From a bacterium (GTDB lineage Bacteria; Myxococcota_A; Polyangia; Nannocystales; Nannocystaceae): 64,000 nt of DNA. The stretch lies in the NCBI GenBank assembly GCA_024742475.1, contig JANSYI010000001.1:124001-188000 (forward strand). The letters run 5' to 3'. A program made the position numbers and the translations under genes. Positions 1 to 7,610 of the stretch are shown here, piece after piece; within the stretch, counting starts at the first letter, position 1; every line of letters starts with the position of its first letter. The notes under the pieces were generated by a model, which saw nothing but the letters and a program-made list of their open reading frames with translations, was not told the origin of the DNA and searched no databases.

Positions 1-532
1 TCGAGAAGTACCCCTGCACCCAGCTGCCCGAGTCGCTGACCGGGGGCCTCAGATGCACGTCGAGCAGCTGCACGCGTCCCAGCGGGCCGTCGACCGTGAC
101 GAGCCACGCCGGAAACCATCCGGTCTCGGACTCGAGGTAGACCTCGGAGACGATCGGGTACTTGGACAGGACGCCCAGACCTCCCGCCCGGCAGCAGTCG
201 CGAAACTCGATGTGGGGGTATTGCGCGCTCAGAGCGTCGACGAAGCGATCCTCCGAGGCCGCGGTGATCTCCTGCAGCAGCACGACGTCGGCGTCGATCG
301 CCTCGAGCGCCTCGAAGTTGGCGATGTGGTCGGCGACGCCGAAGTTCACGTTGAAGGTGGCGACCCGCAGCCGGGGCGCGGCGCTCGGTGCGACCACGCG
401 TGCCGACTCGAGAGAGCCCGCCGAACGCGAGGAGTCGACGCTCCCGCATGCGACCAGCGATGTCAGGAGGAGCAGCAGGCTCGCGCGATGCACCCCCCTT
501 GGACGCGGCGCGTTCGCGCGAAGTTCCGCCAT
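1..532 (-). CDS. EEP-family (endonuclease/exonuclease/phosphatase) lipoprotein, C-terminus off the window
   Basis: The reading frame runs off the left edge, so only about 177 N-terminal residues are visible. From the ATG at 532 there is a basic stretch, a Leu-rich signal segment and a lipobox (SLVAC), then FNVNFG and LLQEIT. These match the first Asn and the Mg-binding Glu of the EEP (DNase I-like) fold. Later LLDVHLRP fits the beta-strand carrying the HxR motif. It is probably an exported, membrane-anchored metal-dependent phosphoesterase; the substrate is unknown. The catalytic GDFN and SDH motifs, if present, lie outside the window. A second EEP lipoprotein is at 4990-6042. A GTG about 40 nt downstream is an alternative start. 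Confidence 0.75.
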   Translation of the reverse strand, partial: MAELRANAPRPRGVHRASLLLLLTSLVACGSVDSSRSAGSLESARVVAPSAAPRLRVATFNVNFGVADHIANFEALEAIDADVVLLQEITAASEDRFVDALSAQYPHIEFRDCCRAGGLGVLSKYPIVSEVYLESETGWFPAWLVTVDGPLGRVQLLDVHLRPPVSDSGSWVQGYFS

Positions 533-620
533 CGCGTCACATGCGTGTATCCGCAGTCGCGGCAAGAGCCTGCGCAATCGAGCAGGTCCACGGCCGCGCA
601 CGACCTGGTATGCCCGCGCC

Positions 621-989
621 ATGCAACGGCGCCTGCTTGCGGACACCGCATACACCGAGCACACCGCGAGCGCAGTCGCGGGTTTCCACCGCAGAGTCAT
701 CGACGAGGTGGCCAAGGCGGTCGAGCACGAGGCGGTCGTCGTGGTCGGCATGGCCCAGAACCCGGTCGTCAAGCGGGCTCGCAAGGCGCTGACCCAGGCC
801 GACATCCCGTTCACCTACCTCGAGTACGGCAGCTACCTCTCGGCGTGGAAGGAGCGCCTGGCCCTCAAGATGTGGAGCGGTTGGCCTACGTTTCCGCAGG
901 TGTTCGTCCGCGGCGTCCTGCTGGGCGGAAACGCGGAACTTCAGGTCGCGCTGGCCGACGGGAGCCTGCGAGAGCGTCTCGAGGGCTGA
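621..989 (+). CDS. Glutaredoxin-fold protein lacking the active-site cysteine
   Basis: This 122-residue protein has the layout of a monothiol glutaredoxin. A helical N-terminus is followed by a strand VVVVGM, a helix, then the WPTFPQVFV strand with its cis-Pro and VRGVLLGG, as in the Grx4 group that binds glutathione and iron-sulfur clusters. Where the family has CGFS or CPYC, this protein reads AQNPVVKR. No cysteine is present anywhere in the chain, so neither thiol redox chemistry nor classical cluster ligation is possible. It may be a binding or scaffold derivative. The ATG at 621 was chosen because upstream residues are arginine-rich shadow sequence. A TATGCC hexamer ends six bases before it. 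Confidence 0.75.
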   Translation: MQRRLLADTAYTEHTASAVAGFHRRVIDEVAKAVEHEAVVVVGMAQNPVVKRARKALTQADIPFTYLEYGSYLSAWKERLALKMWSGWPTFPQVFVRGVLLGGNAELQVALADGSLRERLEG

Positions 990-994
990 CGCGG

Positions 995-1000
995 TAGACT
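995..1000 (+). promoter_or_regulatory. Putative -10 box (TAGACT) for a leaderless transcript
   Basis: TAGACT ends six bases before the GTG at 1007, the spacing at which transcription would begin at the start codon. The same arrangement recurs at many first genes in the window. No convincing -35 element is visible. Confidence 0.45.
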
Positions 1001-1006
1001 GCAGGC

Positions 1007-1744
1007 GTGGACTGGCGGTGCGGTGTAGGGCTCGGATGTGCGTTCGCGCTGGGGTGCGCGTCCGCCGAAGACCCCGCCAGCGGCCCCTCGCCCACATCGT
1101 CGCCGCCCACGATGTCCTCCGCGGGGGGCACGACCGACGACTCGGGGCCGATGACGACGGGCATCGACCCGCCCGGCGATGACGACGGCCACGACGAAGG
1201 CGACGGCAGCTCGAGCACCGGCGGCAGCATCGACGAGACGACCACCGGCGATCCGTCCACCACCGACGACTCCGACCCGACGCAGACCTCGTCCACGACG
1301 AGCGTGGGCGAGACCTACCCGTGCGACGCGCCCACCACCTGCAACGGCGCGAGCTCGCTCGGAGGCGTCGCCGGGGACAGCAGCTCGCCGCCGCTGGTCG
1401 AGTCGGGCAGCGAACCGATCTGGCTGCAGGTGCAGGTGAGCGAGAACGACAGCGGCGTGTTCTCCAACGACATGGAGGTCCGCATCGAGCTCGTCAGCGA
1501 GGGCGCCGACTTCGATCTGCGCGCCTATCTCGGCGGCCTCCAGGACACCACCGGCTGCGGCGGCACCGAGCAGCGCTCGGAGACCACCGGAGTGGACACG
1601 GTCAGCTTCACCTGGGGTGAGTCGGGGACGTTCGCCAACAACGACGACGACGGCACCTTCGTCGCCGTCGAGGTCTTCCCCAAAGAGGGCGTTTGCACGG
1701 ATGGGGCCAGTTGGCTGCTCACGGTGACCGGCGACACCACCTGA
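1007..1744 (+). CDS. Secreted lipoprotein with Asp/Ser/Thr-rich linker and beta-rich C-terminal domain
   Basis: The 245-residue product starts at GTG with a short signal peptide ending in the lipobox ALGC. About 85 residues of Ser/Thr/Asp/Gly-rich linker follow. The C-terminal domain (about residues 105-245) is beta-rich with four cysteines and carries SEPIWLQVQVSEND and SWLLTVTGD. This resembles the bacterial pre-peptidase/PPC-like beta-sandwich that often ends myxobacterial surface proteins. No enzymatic motif is visible. Function unknown; likely exposed on the outer membrane. Confidence 0.7.
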   Translation: MDWRCGVGLGCAFALGCASAEDPASGPSPTSSPPTMSSAGGTTDDSGPMTTGIDPPGDDDGHDEGDGSSSTGGSIDETTTGDPSTTDDSDPTQTSSTTSVGETYPCDAPTTCNGASSLGGVAGDSSSPPLVESGSEPIWLQVQVSENDSGVFSNDMEVRIELVSEGADFDLRAYLGGLQDTTGCGGTEQRSETTGVDTVSFTWGESGTFANNDDDGTFVAVEVFPKEGVCTDGASWLLTVTGDTT

Positions 1745-1787
1745 GCCGTGGCCAATCCTCACGACCGGACCGGCCCCCGGGCGCAAG

Positions 1788-2792
1788 TTGGGCTTGACGC
1801 CACAACGGCTGCCCGACAGGCTCCCAGGTAGTTTGGCCACGCTCGAGTGCAAAGCGTCTCAGGGGCGCATCGTCGTCTACGTCGGAGATGCCCCCGACGA
1901 CGCGGAGGGTGCGAAGGCGCTGGCCGACGCGCGGGCCTTCGGCATCGAGCTGGGCGAGAAGGACACCTACAAGGTTCGCCTGGTGCCCGAGTCCGAGCTG
2001 CCCACGGTCGCCGACGTCCTGCACTCCGCGTTCGCGTTCCCGCTCGACGTGGCCGGGCCGGTCCACTTGGGCACCACCTTCGGTGAGTCTCAAGGCTCGT
2101 GGTCGGTCGAGGACGGCCCCTACTGGGGCGCGCTGTACGAGGTGTTCCCCGACTGCGAAGAGGCCATCGGCGCTCAGTACGTCCTCGTGCTCGCCAAGCA
2201 AGACGCCCTGCCCGAGGCTCGGTGGGCCAAGTGCCCCCACCTCACCGACGCCGAGCGCACGCCGGGCGGCGAGTCGTTCCCCGACGCGCTCGCGCTGCCC
2301 GGCGACGCCATGGACGACGCCTCGCTGCCCGACCTCGGTGCGTTGTTCGGTGCGCTGAGCAGCAAGTCCGCGAAGAACAAGGAAGAGCGAGCCCGATCGC
2401 AGGCCGGTCATGACGGCAGTGGTTTGGGCGGCGACTCGGGCGGTGCCAAGGCCTCGCCCGACGCCGTCGCGTCCCGCCTCTTCGCCGCAATCGCCAACCT
2501 CGGCGACGACGAAGATCTCGGCGACGACGACGACCTCGACGACGCGGCCGACCCCGAGCAGCACGACCCGTTCTACGCGTTCATCAAGAAGATGGTCGCC
2601 GAGGAGCAGCTCGCGCTGGTCGAAGGCGCCAGCGCCCGCAAGCTGGCCGAACGCCTCGAGCTGGCCCTCGAACGCGACCCCATGATGTTCCAGCGCCCCG
2701 GCGACTGGTTCTTCGAGCAGCGCGAGGTCGACGAGCTCTTCGCCTCCGACGAAGACCTCATGACCGGCATTCGCGACGCGCTCAACGGCTGA
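1788..2792 (+). CDS. Hypothetical acidic protein
   Basis: A frame of up to 334 codons without a recognised family. The N-terminal 150 residues look globular (IVVYVGDAPDDAEGA, YWGALYEVFPDCEEA). A charged linker and a run of Asp residues (about 235-255) follow, then a helical C-terminus. No ATG is available: the longest frame uses TTG at 1788, and a TTG about 45 nt later is as good. The gene converges with the sigma factor downstream and overlaps its end by 11 bp. Possibly a cytoplasmic myxobacterial orphan; no function is proposed. Confidence 0.6.
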   Translation: MGLTPQRLPDRLPGSLATLECKASQGRIVVYVGDAPDDAEGAKALADARAFGIELGEKDTYKVRLVPESELPTVADVLHSAFAFPLDVAGPVHLGTTFGESQGSWSVEDGPYWGALYEVFPDCEEAIGAQYVLVLAKQDALPEARWAKCPHLTDAERTPGGESFPDALALPGDAMDDASLPDLGALFGALSSKSAKNKEERARSQAGHDGSGLGGDSGGAKASPDAVASRLFAAIANLGDDEDLGDDDDLDDAADPEQHDPFYAFIKKMVAEEQLALVEGASARKLAERLELALERDPMMFQRPGDWFFEQREVDELFASDEDLMTGIRDALNG

Positions 2793-3690
2793 GCATGTCG
2801 CGGACCTTTGCGGTCGCCAGCACCGCGTAGACCTGCGAGATCTTGCCCGCCTCGTTCAAGAGCACCTGCAGGCAGATCACGGGTGCGGACTGCGGGTCTG
2901 CGGGTGCGCGGCGCAGCACGAGGGTCGGAAGGCCGCCCAGCATTCGCAGCTCGATGGAGGGCGGGTGGGGCTGGCCCTGGGCGAGCTTGAGATAGAACCC
3001 GGCGACCTTGCGCGCGCCCACCACGGGCTTGCGCGCCGCGAAGAACTCACCGGCGCCGTCGGAGAGCACCCGGACGTCTTCGGCCAGCGCCGCCTCGGCC
3101 GCGACCCGATCGCCGGCCGCCACCGCGCCGAAGAACCTGCGCATCGTCTGCACGATCTGCTCGTGCGGGACGCTGAGGCTGCGGCGCTGGCTCGTCTCCC
3201 ACTCGCGCATGCGAGCGCGTACGCGGTGCGCGATCACCTTCACGTTCGACTCGCTCAGCGTCAGGGTCTGCGCCACCTCGCGCACCGAGTGGCCGAGCAC
3301 GTCACGAAGCACCAGCACCGCTCGCTGCACGTCGTCGAGCTGCTCGGCCGCCCACAAGAAGCTCATCGAGAGGCTCTCGATGGAGGTGTAGCGGGCGCCG
3401 GGGACGGGCTCGGGGTCGGCCGGTACGTCCATGACGGCGGGCAGCCACGGGCCTACGTAGCGCTCCCGCTGACGGGCGCGGAGACGATCGCGCGCCAGGT
3501 TGGTGGCCACGCGGACGAGCCACGGACGCACGTCCCGCTGGCGATCGGGGTCGGCCCGCAGCAGGCGGACGAACGTGTCTTGCACAACCTCGTCGGCGTC
3601 GGCGCGCACGCCCAGCATGCGAAACGCCAAGCCCCACAGGTAGTCCCCGTGGTCTCGATAGAGCGCTTCGGTGCTGGGTGGCTCGTACAT
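2782..3690 (-). CDS. ECF41-like RNA polymerase sigma factor with SnoaL-like C-terminal domain
   Basis: This 302-residue protein has sigma region 2 (YRDHGDYLWGLAFRMLG, DEVVQDTFVRL), region 4 (LRDVLGHSVREVAQTLTLSESNVKVIAHRVRARM) and an extra C-terminal SnoaL/NTF2-like domain of about 110 residues. In the linker YVGPWLPAV corresponds to the WLPEP motif of ECF41 sigma factors, and SDGAG matches their DGGG motif. In that group the C-terminal domain replaces a separate anti-sigma factor. Its ATG overlaps the stop of the upstream FAD oxidoreductase (ATGA). That context is typical, because ECF41 genes often adjoin oxidoreductases that they control. Confidence 0.9.
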   Translation of the reverse strand: MYEPPSTEALYRDHGDYLWGLAFRMLGVRADADEVVQDTFVRLLRADPDRQRDVRPWLVRVATNLARDRLRARQRERYVGPWLPAVMDVPADPEPVPGARYTSIESLSMSFLWAAEQLDDVQRAVLVLRDVLGHSVREVAQTLTLSESNVKVIAHRVRARMREWETSQRRSLSVPHEQIVQTMRRFFGAVAAGDRVAAEAALAEDVRVLSDGAGEFFAARKPVVGARKVAGFYLKLAQGQPHPPSIELRMLGGLPTLVLRRAPADPQSAPVICLQVLLNEAGKISQVYAVLATAKVRDMLSR

Positions 3691-4886
3691 CAGGCGGCGC
3701 GGGGCTCCGCGGCGGCCAGGATCGCATGGGCCACCTCCTGGGCCGAGCCAAACGCGGCGTCCGCCAGCCCGCCGTGGGACCCCACCGCGTCGCCGACCCT
3801 CCACAGGCCGCCCGCCCGCACCCCGGGGCGCCCGTGGGGCCCGGGTGGGACGATGCCCTCGGTCACCACGATGCGAGGCAGGAATTGGGTGTGCACCACC
3901 TGCTCTCGCCAGCCGGGGAGGGCTCGATCGAGCAGCCCCTCGAGCCGGGCGCGCGCGTCCTCCACCGCGCCGTAGTGCAGCGTGTGCACCATGGCGCCGG
4001 GCCCCAGCGTCGCGGTATCGCTGTGCACGGAGAGGTACATCGGGTCGTCGAGGTCGAACGCGAGCCCGGGCCCCGCGGGGCGCTCCCGCAGCGCGACGTC
4101 CAGGCACGCCACCGCGGCCGTGTTGAGCGAGGGCACGTCGGCCCATCGCGCCGCGAGCGAGGGAGGCACGGCGAGGACGACGTGCCGCGCTTCGATCGCC
4201 TCGCCGCTGCGAAGCGTCACACCCCGCGGTTGCACGTCCTCCACGGGAGCGCGCGTGCGCACCTCGACGCACAGCCGCGCGCACGCGGCCTCCAGCGCCC
4301 CGACCAGCCGCTGCCAGCCTCCGTCGAGGTAGCGCACGCCGTGCACGGTCGCCTGACGCAGCGCCGCGACGGCGTCGGCCGCCCGCACACCCTCGAGATC
4401 GCCGCAGTACGTCGACAGCCGGAGCATTGCCGACAAGAACGCCCTCGAGGGGGCGTCGGGCATGCGCCGATGTGCCCACTGCGCCGCGGATTCCTCACCC
4501 GCCTCGAGCGTGCGCACCGACGCGAACAGCGTGCCCAGAGCCCAGCGACCGCGCACCGAGAGCAGGCCGGTCGTGAGCAAGGGCCACGGCGAGCTCGGGA
4601 GGCGGTGGCGCCCGCCACCCCAGTACGCCACGCCATCGAGCGCGGGCGAGCCTCCAGGCAGCGAGATCTCCAGCGACGCGAGCACCGACTGAGCCGCGCC
4701 CCCGCGGTACAGGGCGTGCGCGCCGCGGTTGAAGGAGAACCCCTTGTGGGTGGCCGTCCGCGCGAGTCCGCCAACCGCGGCCCCACGCTCGAGCACGACC
4801 ACCCGCTGGCCCCCACGTGCCAGCAGGGCCGCGCAGGACAGGCCGGCGATGCCACCCCCAACCACGATCACGTCTGTGCTCTGCAT
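3690..4886 (-). CDS. FAD-dependent oxidoreductase (amine oxidase/phytoene-desaturase-like)
   Basis: The 398-residue protein opens with a Rossmann FAD motif (VGGGIAGLS, residues 9-17) followed about 20 residues on by VLERGAAVGGLARTAT, the GG doublet of the NAD(P)-binding-Rossmann-like and amine-oxidase superfamily. A C-terminal segment LWRVGDAVGSHGGLADAAFGSAQEVA closes the FAD site. The family includes desaturases and amine or protoporphyrinogen oxidases; the substrate cannot be told. It is the first gene of a two-gene operon with the ECF41-like sigma factor (ATGA overlap), so it is a likely direct target of that factor. The divergent region upstream carries the T-tract motif at 4928-4941. Confidence 0.85.
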   Translation of the reverse strand: MQSTDVIVVGGGIAGLSCAALLARGGQRVVVLERGAAVGGLARTATHKGFSFNRGAHALYRGGAAQSVLASLEISLPGGSPALDGVAYWGGGRHRLPSSPWPLLTTGLLSVRGRWALGTLFASVRTLEAGEESAAQWAHRRMPDAPSRAFLSAMLRLSTYCGDLEGVRAADAVAALRQATVHGVRYLDGGWQRLVGALEAACARLCVEVRTRAPVEDVQPRGVTLRSGEAIEARHVVLAVPPSLAARWADVPSLNTAAVACLDVALRERPAGPGLAFDLDDPMYLSVHSDTATLGPGAMVHTLHYGAVEDARARLEGLLDRALPGWREQVVHTQFLPRIVVTEGIVPPGPHGRPGVRAGGLWRVGDAVGSHGGLADAAFGSAQEVAHAILAAAEPRAA

Positions 4887-4927
4887 GCCCCCCTCACGCG
4901 GCCGGGGACGATCGGTTACGAGCCCCT

Positions 4928-4941
4928 CGATCTTTTTTTCG
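4928..4941. promoter_or_regulatory. T-tract motif CGATCTTTTTTTCG in a divergent promoter region
   Basis: This 14-bp sequence recurs exactly at 35043-35056. In both places it lies 41 bp upstream of the minus-strand start codon and 46-48 bp upstream of the plus-strand start. An AAAC follows after 10 bp in both. The shared spacing suggests a real promoter or regulator-binding element near sigma-factor operons rather than a chance T-run. Confidence 0.45.
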
Positions 4942-4989
4942 TCCCAAGCCGAAACAGCAAAACCACGCGGTCGGCACTACGAACGATCC

Positions 4990-6042
4990 GTGACGAAGTC
5001 GGCTTTGGTGTGCACATCCGTTCTCGCTCTGGCCGCGCTGCCGGGATGCAAGGCCGCGCCGCCGACGCAGCCCCCGCCAGTGGCTCAGGCCGCGCCCGAA
5101 CCCGAGCCCGAGCCCGAACCCGAGCCCGAACCGCCCAAGGTTCCCGACGACGCGATCGCCGTGGGCACGTTCAACGTCGAGTGGGCCTTCGACGAGATCG
5201 ACAAGCGGCCCAAGAAAGCCCGCCCCCACCAAGCCAAGACCGCCGAGGACTGGGCCTGGAAACGCGACAGCATCGCGAAGATCCTGGTCGAAGAGGAGCT
5301 CGACATCGTCACGCTGATCGAAGTCGGCGGAGAGCGCGAAGCCAATGACATCGCCGACGCCGTGCTGTCCGCGGGCGGCTACCGCTACGACGTGGCGTGC
5401 TTGCCGACGCACGACAAGCACACCGGGCAGCACGTCGCGGTCCTCTCGCGGTTCTCGATGAGCAACACCCGTCGCTTTCAGACCCAGATCGCCAAGCACG
5501 TCGCCACCGACATCGACCTGCCCTCGGGCGACACGGTGACGCTCGTCGGCCTGCACCTGCGCGAGTCACAGCAGCCCGCCTACGCATCCAAGCGCCGCAA
5601 GGCCGCCCGCGCCCTGCAGCGCGAGCTGCACAAGACGCTGCAGACGCCCTTCATCCTCACCGGATCGTTCGGGTCCCGCGTCCACCCCTACGACGACGAC
5701 TACGGCAAGCGCACGCCGGGCATCTTGGCGTCGCGGCACAATCGAGACGAAGCGGACGACTGCACCGATTCGGCGAGCGAGGCGGGCCGCACCAACGTCG
5801 CGGGTGACCCGGTCGACCACATCGTGACCTGCGGGCTGGAGATGCGCCGCGCAGAGACCTCGGCCGAAGGCGCGACCGTGCGCGAGAGCGACGACCCCTC
5901 GGAGCTGCCGTGGCCCGCGGTTCCGATCGAAGAGGACCCGTACCGCGACGTCAGCGACCACTACCTGGTGTGGGCAGAGATCGCGATGCCCAAGCCCGAG
6001 CCCGAGCCCGAAGCCGAGGACACCGACGGGGTGTCCCTGTAG
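4990..6042 (+). CDS. EEP-family lipoprotein with degenerate GDFN motif
   Basis: The 350-residue protein begins at GTG 4990 with a signal peptide and lipobox (LPGC). A Pro-Glu repeat follows (about residues 36-48) and then a DNase I-like domain: FNVEW, VTLIEVGG, LVGLHLR and SDHYLVW are visible. At the place of the catalytic GDFN motif the sequence reads TGSFGSR, so the usual Asp and Asn are missing. Catalysis is therefore doubtful unless other residues compensate. A second short Pro-Glu repeat occurs near the C-terminus. It is divergent from the FAD oxidoreductase-sigma operon and shares the T-tract motif with it. The upstream part of the open frame is non-coding. Confidence 0.8.
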   Translation: MTKSALVCTSVLALAALPGCKAAPPTQPPPVAQAAPEPEPEPEPEPEPPKVPDDAIAVGTFNVEWAFDEIDKRPKKARPHQAKTAEDWAWKRDSIAKILVEEELDIVTLIEVGGEREANDIADAVLSAGGYRYDVACLPTHDKHTGQHVAVLSRFSMSNTRRFQTQIAKHVATDIDLPSGDTVTLVGLHLRESQQPAYASKRRKAARALQRELHKTLQTPFILTGSFGSRVHPYDDDYGKRTPGILASRHNRDEADDCTDSASEAGRTNVAGDPVDHIVTCGLEMRRAETSAEGATVRESDDPSELPWPAVPIEEDPYRDVSDHYLVWAEIAMPKPEPEPEAEDTDGVSL

Positions 6043-6052
6043 CGGCGGCCGT

Positions 6053-6265
6053 GCCTCGCAAAGGGGAGGCGGGGGCGAAGCCATCGCGAGTCACCGAGGG
6101 CTCCACCCCCGCCGCGATGTGGATTGGAGGGGGAAGTCCTCCCCGGTCTCGACCGGGCTGTTGCCGATGTCTGCGAGACCGTGAAGGACGCTCTCAACCT
6201 AGCGGCACACGCCGCGGCGGCCTCACCGATCCGCCTCGGAAGGCCCAAGGAAAAACCTTGAGGGC
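6053..6265 (+). ncRNA. Possible structured RNA between convergent genes
   Basis: This 213-bp gap holds a dense set of complementary arms. One 8-bp stem (6068-6075 with 6106-6113) encloses AGCC/GGCT. Other stems are CCCGGT-ACCGGG with a CTCG loop (6142-6157), GGCCT/AGGCC (6219-6223 with 6241-6245), and CCAAGG/CCTTG around A5 (6245-6260). The ends can also pair (GCCTC..AAGG near 6053-6064 with CCTTGAGGGC near 6256-6265), giving a closed, bulged rod that recalls 6S RNA in length and outline. No family-specific sequence was recognised. It could instead be terminators for the two converging genes, so strand and extent are guesses. Confidence 0.3.
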
Positions 6266-7149
6266 TAGAGCGTGTCGAGCGCCTGGCGAGCGCTGTTGAG
6301 GATGTGGCGCGCCGCGGGGTGTTCGACGTGCCGCTCCATCGACAGGAGATAGAGGTCCTCGGTGGCGTCGGGGAGCTGCCAGGCGAGCTCCAGCCCGAAC
6401 GCCTCACGCAGGTGCTCGGCGATCAACAGCGGCGCCACGATGAACCCGTGCCCCTTGGACGCGAACACCTTGATGAGGGCGCTGTCCTGAACCTCGGCGA
6501 CGGAACGGACCTCGGCGCCGTCGCGGTGCAGCACGTGATCGAGGCTGCGTCGCAGAGAGGCCGTCCGCGGGAGGAGCAGGAACGGGGCGCCTTCGAGACG
6601 CTCGGGCAGCGGGTGTTCGGCGCACAGGGCCGGCGCACCAAACACCCCGACGGGCGAGCGCCCCAGCGGATGGTTGTGCACGGTGGCGTGCTGCGGCGCC
6701 AGGGCGTAGTCGGACAGGACGAGGTCGAGCTCGTGCACCCGAAGGCGCTCGACCAGGCTGCTCAGCTCCCCCTGCCGGATGACGAAGCCGGACTCGACGT
6801 CGGTGAGCGCGGGCTCGAGCAGGCCATAGACGACGAGCTTGGGCAGCGCCTCGACCACCCCCACCCGCAGCGGCGCAGCGACGGCGGGGCCCTGCAGCGT
6901 GGCGCGAAGCTCATCGCCCAGCGCGAAGATGTCGGCGGCGTAGGTGTGCACGTGCTGGCCGAGCGCGGTGAGCTGCCAGCGGTTGCCATCGCGCTCGAGC
7001 AGCGGGCCCCCGCACTGGTCTTCGAGCTCGCGGATCTGGGCGCTGACCGTGGGTTGGGTGACACGAAGCGCTCGCGCGGCGGCGGACATGCTGCCCCGCC
7101 GCGCCGTCTCGAAGAAGTAGCGCAGGTGGTTGTAGTTGAGGTGCTGCAT
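6265..7149 (-). CDS. LysR-family transcriptional regulator, NhaR-like
   Basis: The 294-residue protein has an N-terminal winged HTH beginning NYNHLRYFFETARRGSM and continuing VTQPTVSAQIRELE, very close to the opening of NhaR, the activator of Na+/H+ antiporter genes. The type 2 periplasmic-binding-like effector domain follows from about residue 90 (LRVGVVEALPKLVVYGLL). Its start overlaps the stop of the VOC gene by ATGA, so the two are co-transcribed. No antiporter gene is in the window, so the target and signal here are unknown. Confidence 0.88.
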   Translation of the reverse strand: MQHLNYNHLRYFFETARRGSMSAAARALRVTQPTVSAQIRELEDQCGGPLLERDGNRWQLTALGQHVHTYAADIFALGDELRATLQGPAVAAPLRVGVVEALPKLVVYGLLEPALTDVESGFVIRQGELSSLVERLRVHELDLVLSDYALAPQHATVHNHPLGRSPVGVFGAPALCAEHPLPERLEGAPFLLLPRTASLRRSLDHVLHRDGAEVRSVAEVQDSALIKVFASKGHGFIVAPLLIAEHLREAFGLELAWQLPDATEDLYLLSMERHVEHPAARHILNSARQALDTL

Positions 7150-7562
7150 CAGGTGGCGAACAGCTGTGAGGGGTCGCGAAACGCCTTGAACTCGAGCGCG
7201 TTGCCGGCCGGGTCGCGAAAGAACATCGTGGCCTGCTCGCCGACCTCGCCCTCGAAGCGCACGGTCGGCTCGATGACGAACTCGACGCCCTTGGCCACCA
7301 GTCGCTCCGCGAACATGGCGAACGCGTCCCAGCGCAGCACGACGCCAAAGTGCGGGACCGGCACGTCGTGGGCGTCGACGGGGTTGGTCACGTCTGCCGC
7401 GCGCGGACCGTCATGGAGGTGCGCGACGATCTGATGCCCGAAGAGGTCGAAGTCGACCCAGGTGGGCGCGCTGCGACCCTCGGGGCACCCGAGCGTCTCG
7501 CCGTAGAACCGTCGAGCGGCCTCGAGGTCATCCACGACGAACGCCAGGTGAAAGGGCTGCAT
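7149..7562 (-). CDS. VOC-superfamily (glyoxalase/dioxygenase-like) protein
   Basis: A 137-residue protein with the paired beta-alpha-beta-beta-beta modules of the vicinal-oxygen-chelate fold. It opens [21 protein letters not shown] and ends [15 protein letters not shown]. Candidate metal ligands are His5, the His in PHFGVV and the Glu in NALEFK. The family includes glyoxalases, dioxygenases and antibiotic-resistance proteins; no substrate can be assigned. It is the first gene of an operon with the NhaR-like regulator. A TATCCT hexamer ends six bases before its ATG. Confidence 0.85.
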   Translation of the reverse strand: MQPFHLAFVVDDLEAARRFYGETLGCPEGRSAPTWVDFDLFGHQIVAHLHDGPRAADVTNPVDAHDVPVPHFGVVLRWDAFAMFAERLVAKGVEFVIEPTVRFEGEVGEQATMFFRDPAGNALEFKAFRDPSQLFAT

Positions 7563-7568
7563 GCGCGC

Positions 7569-7574
7569 AGGATA
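7569..7574 (-). promoter_or_regulatory. Putative -10 box (TATCCT) for a leaderless transcript
   Basis: TATCCT on the minus strand ends six bases upstream of the VOC-gene ATG at 7562. Transcription would begin at or next to the start codon. Confidence 0.45.
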
Positions 7575-7610
7575 GCGCTTCGTGGCGCGGTTCCCAGCGG
7601 CGATGATCGA

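Noticed and set aside
5092..5133. Short tandem repeats suggesting a CRISPR or satellite
   Set aside because: They encode an in-frame Pro-Glu linker after the lipobox, and there are no spacers.
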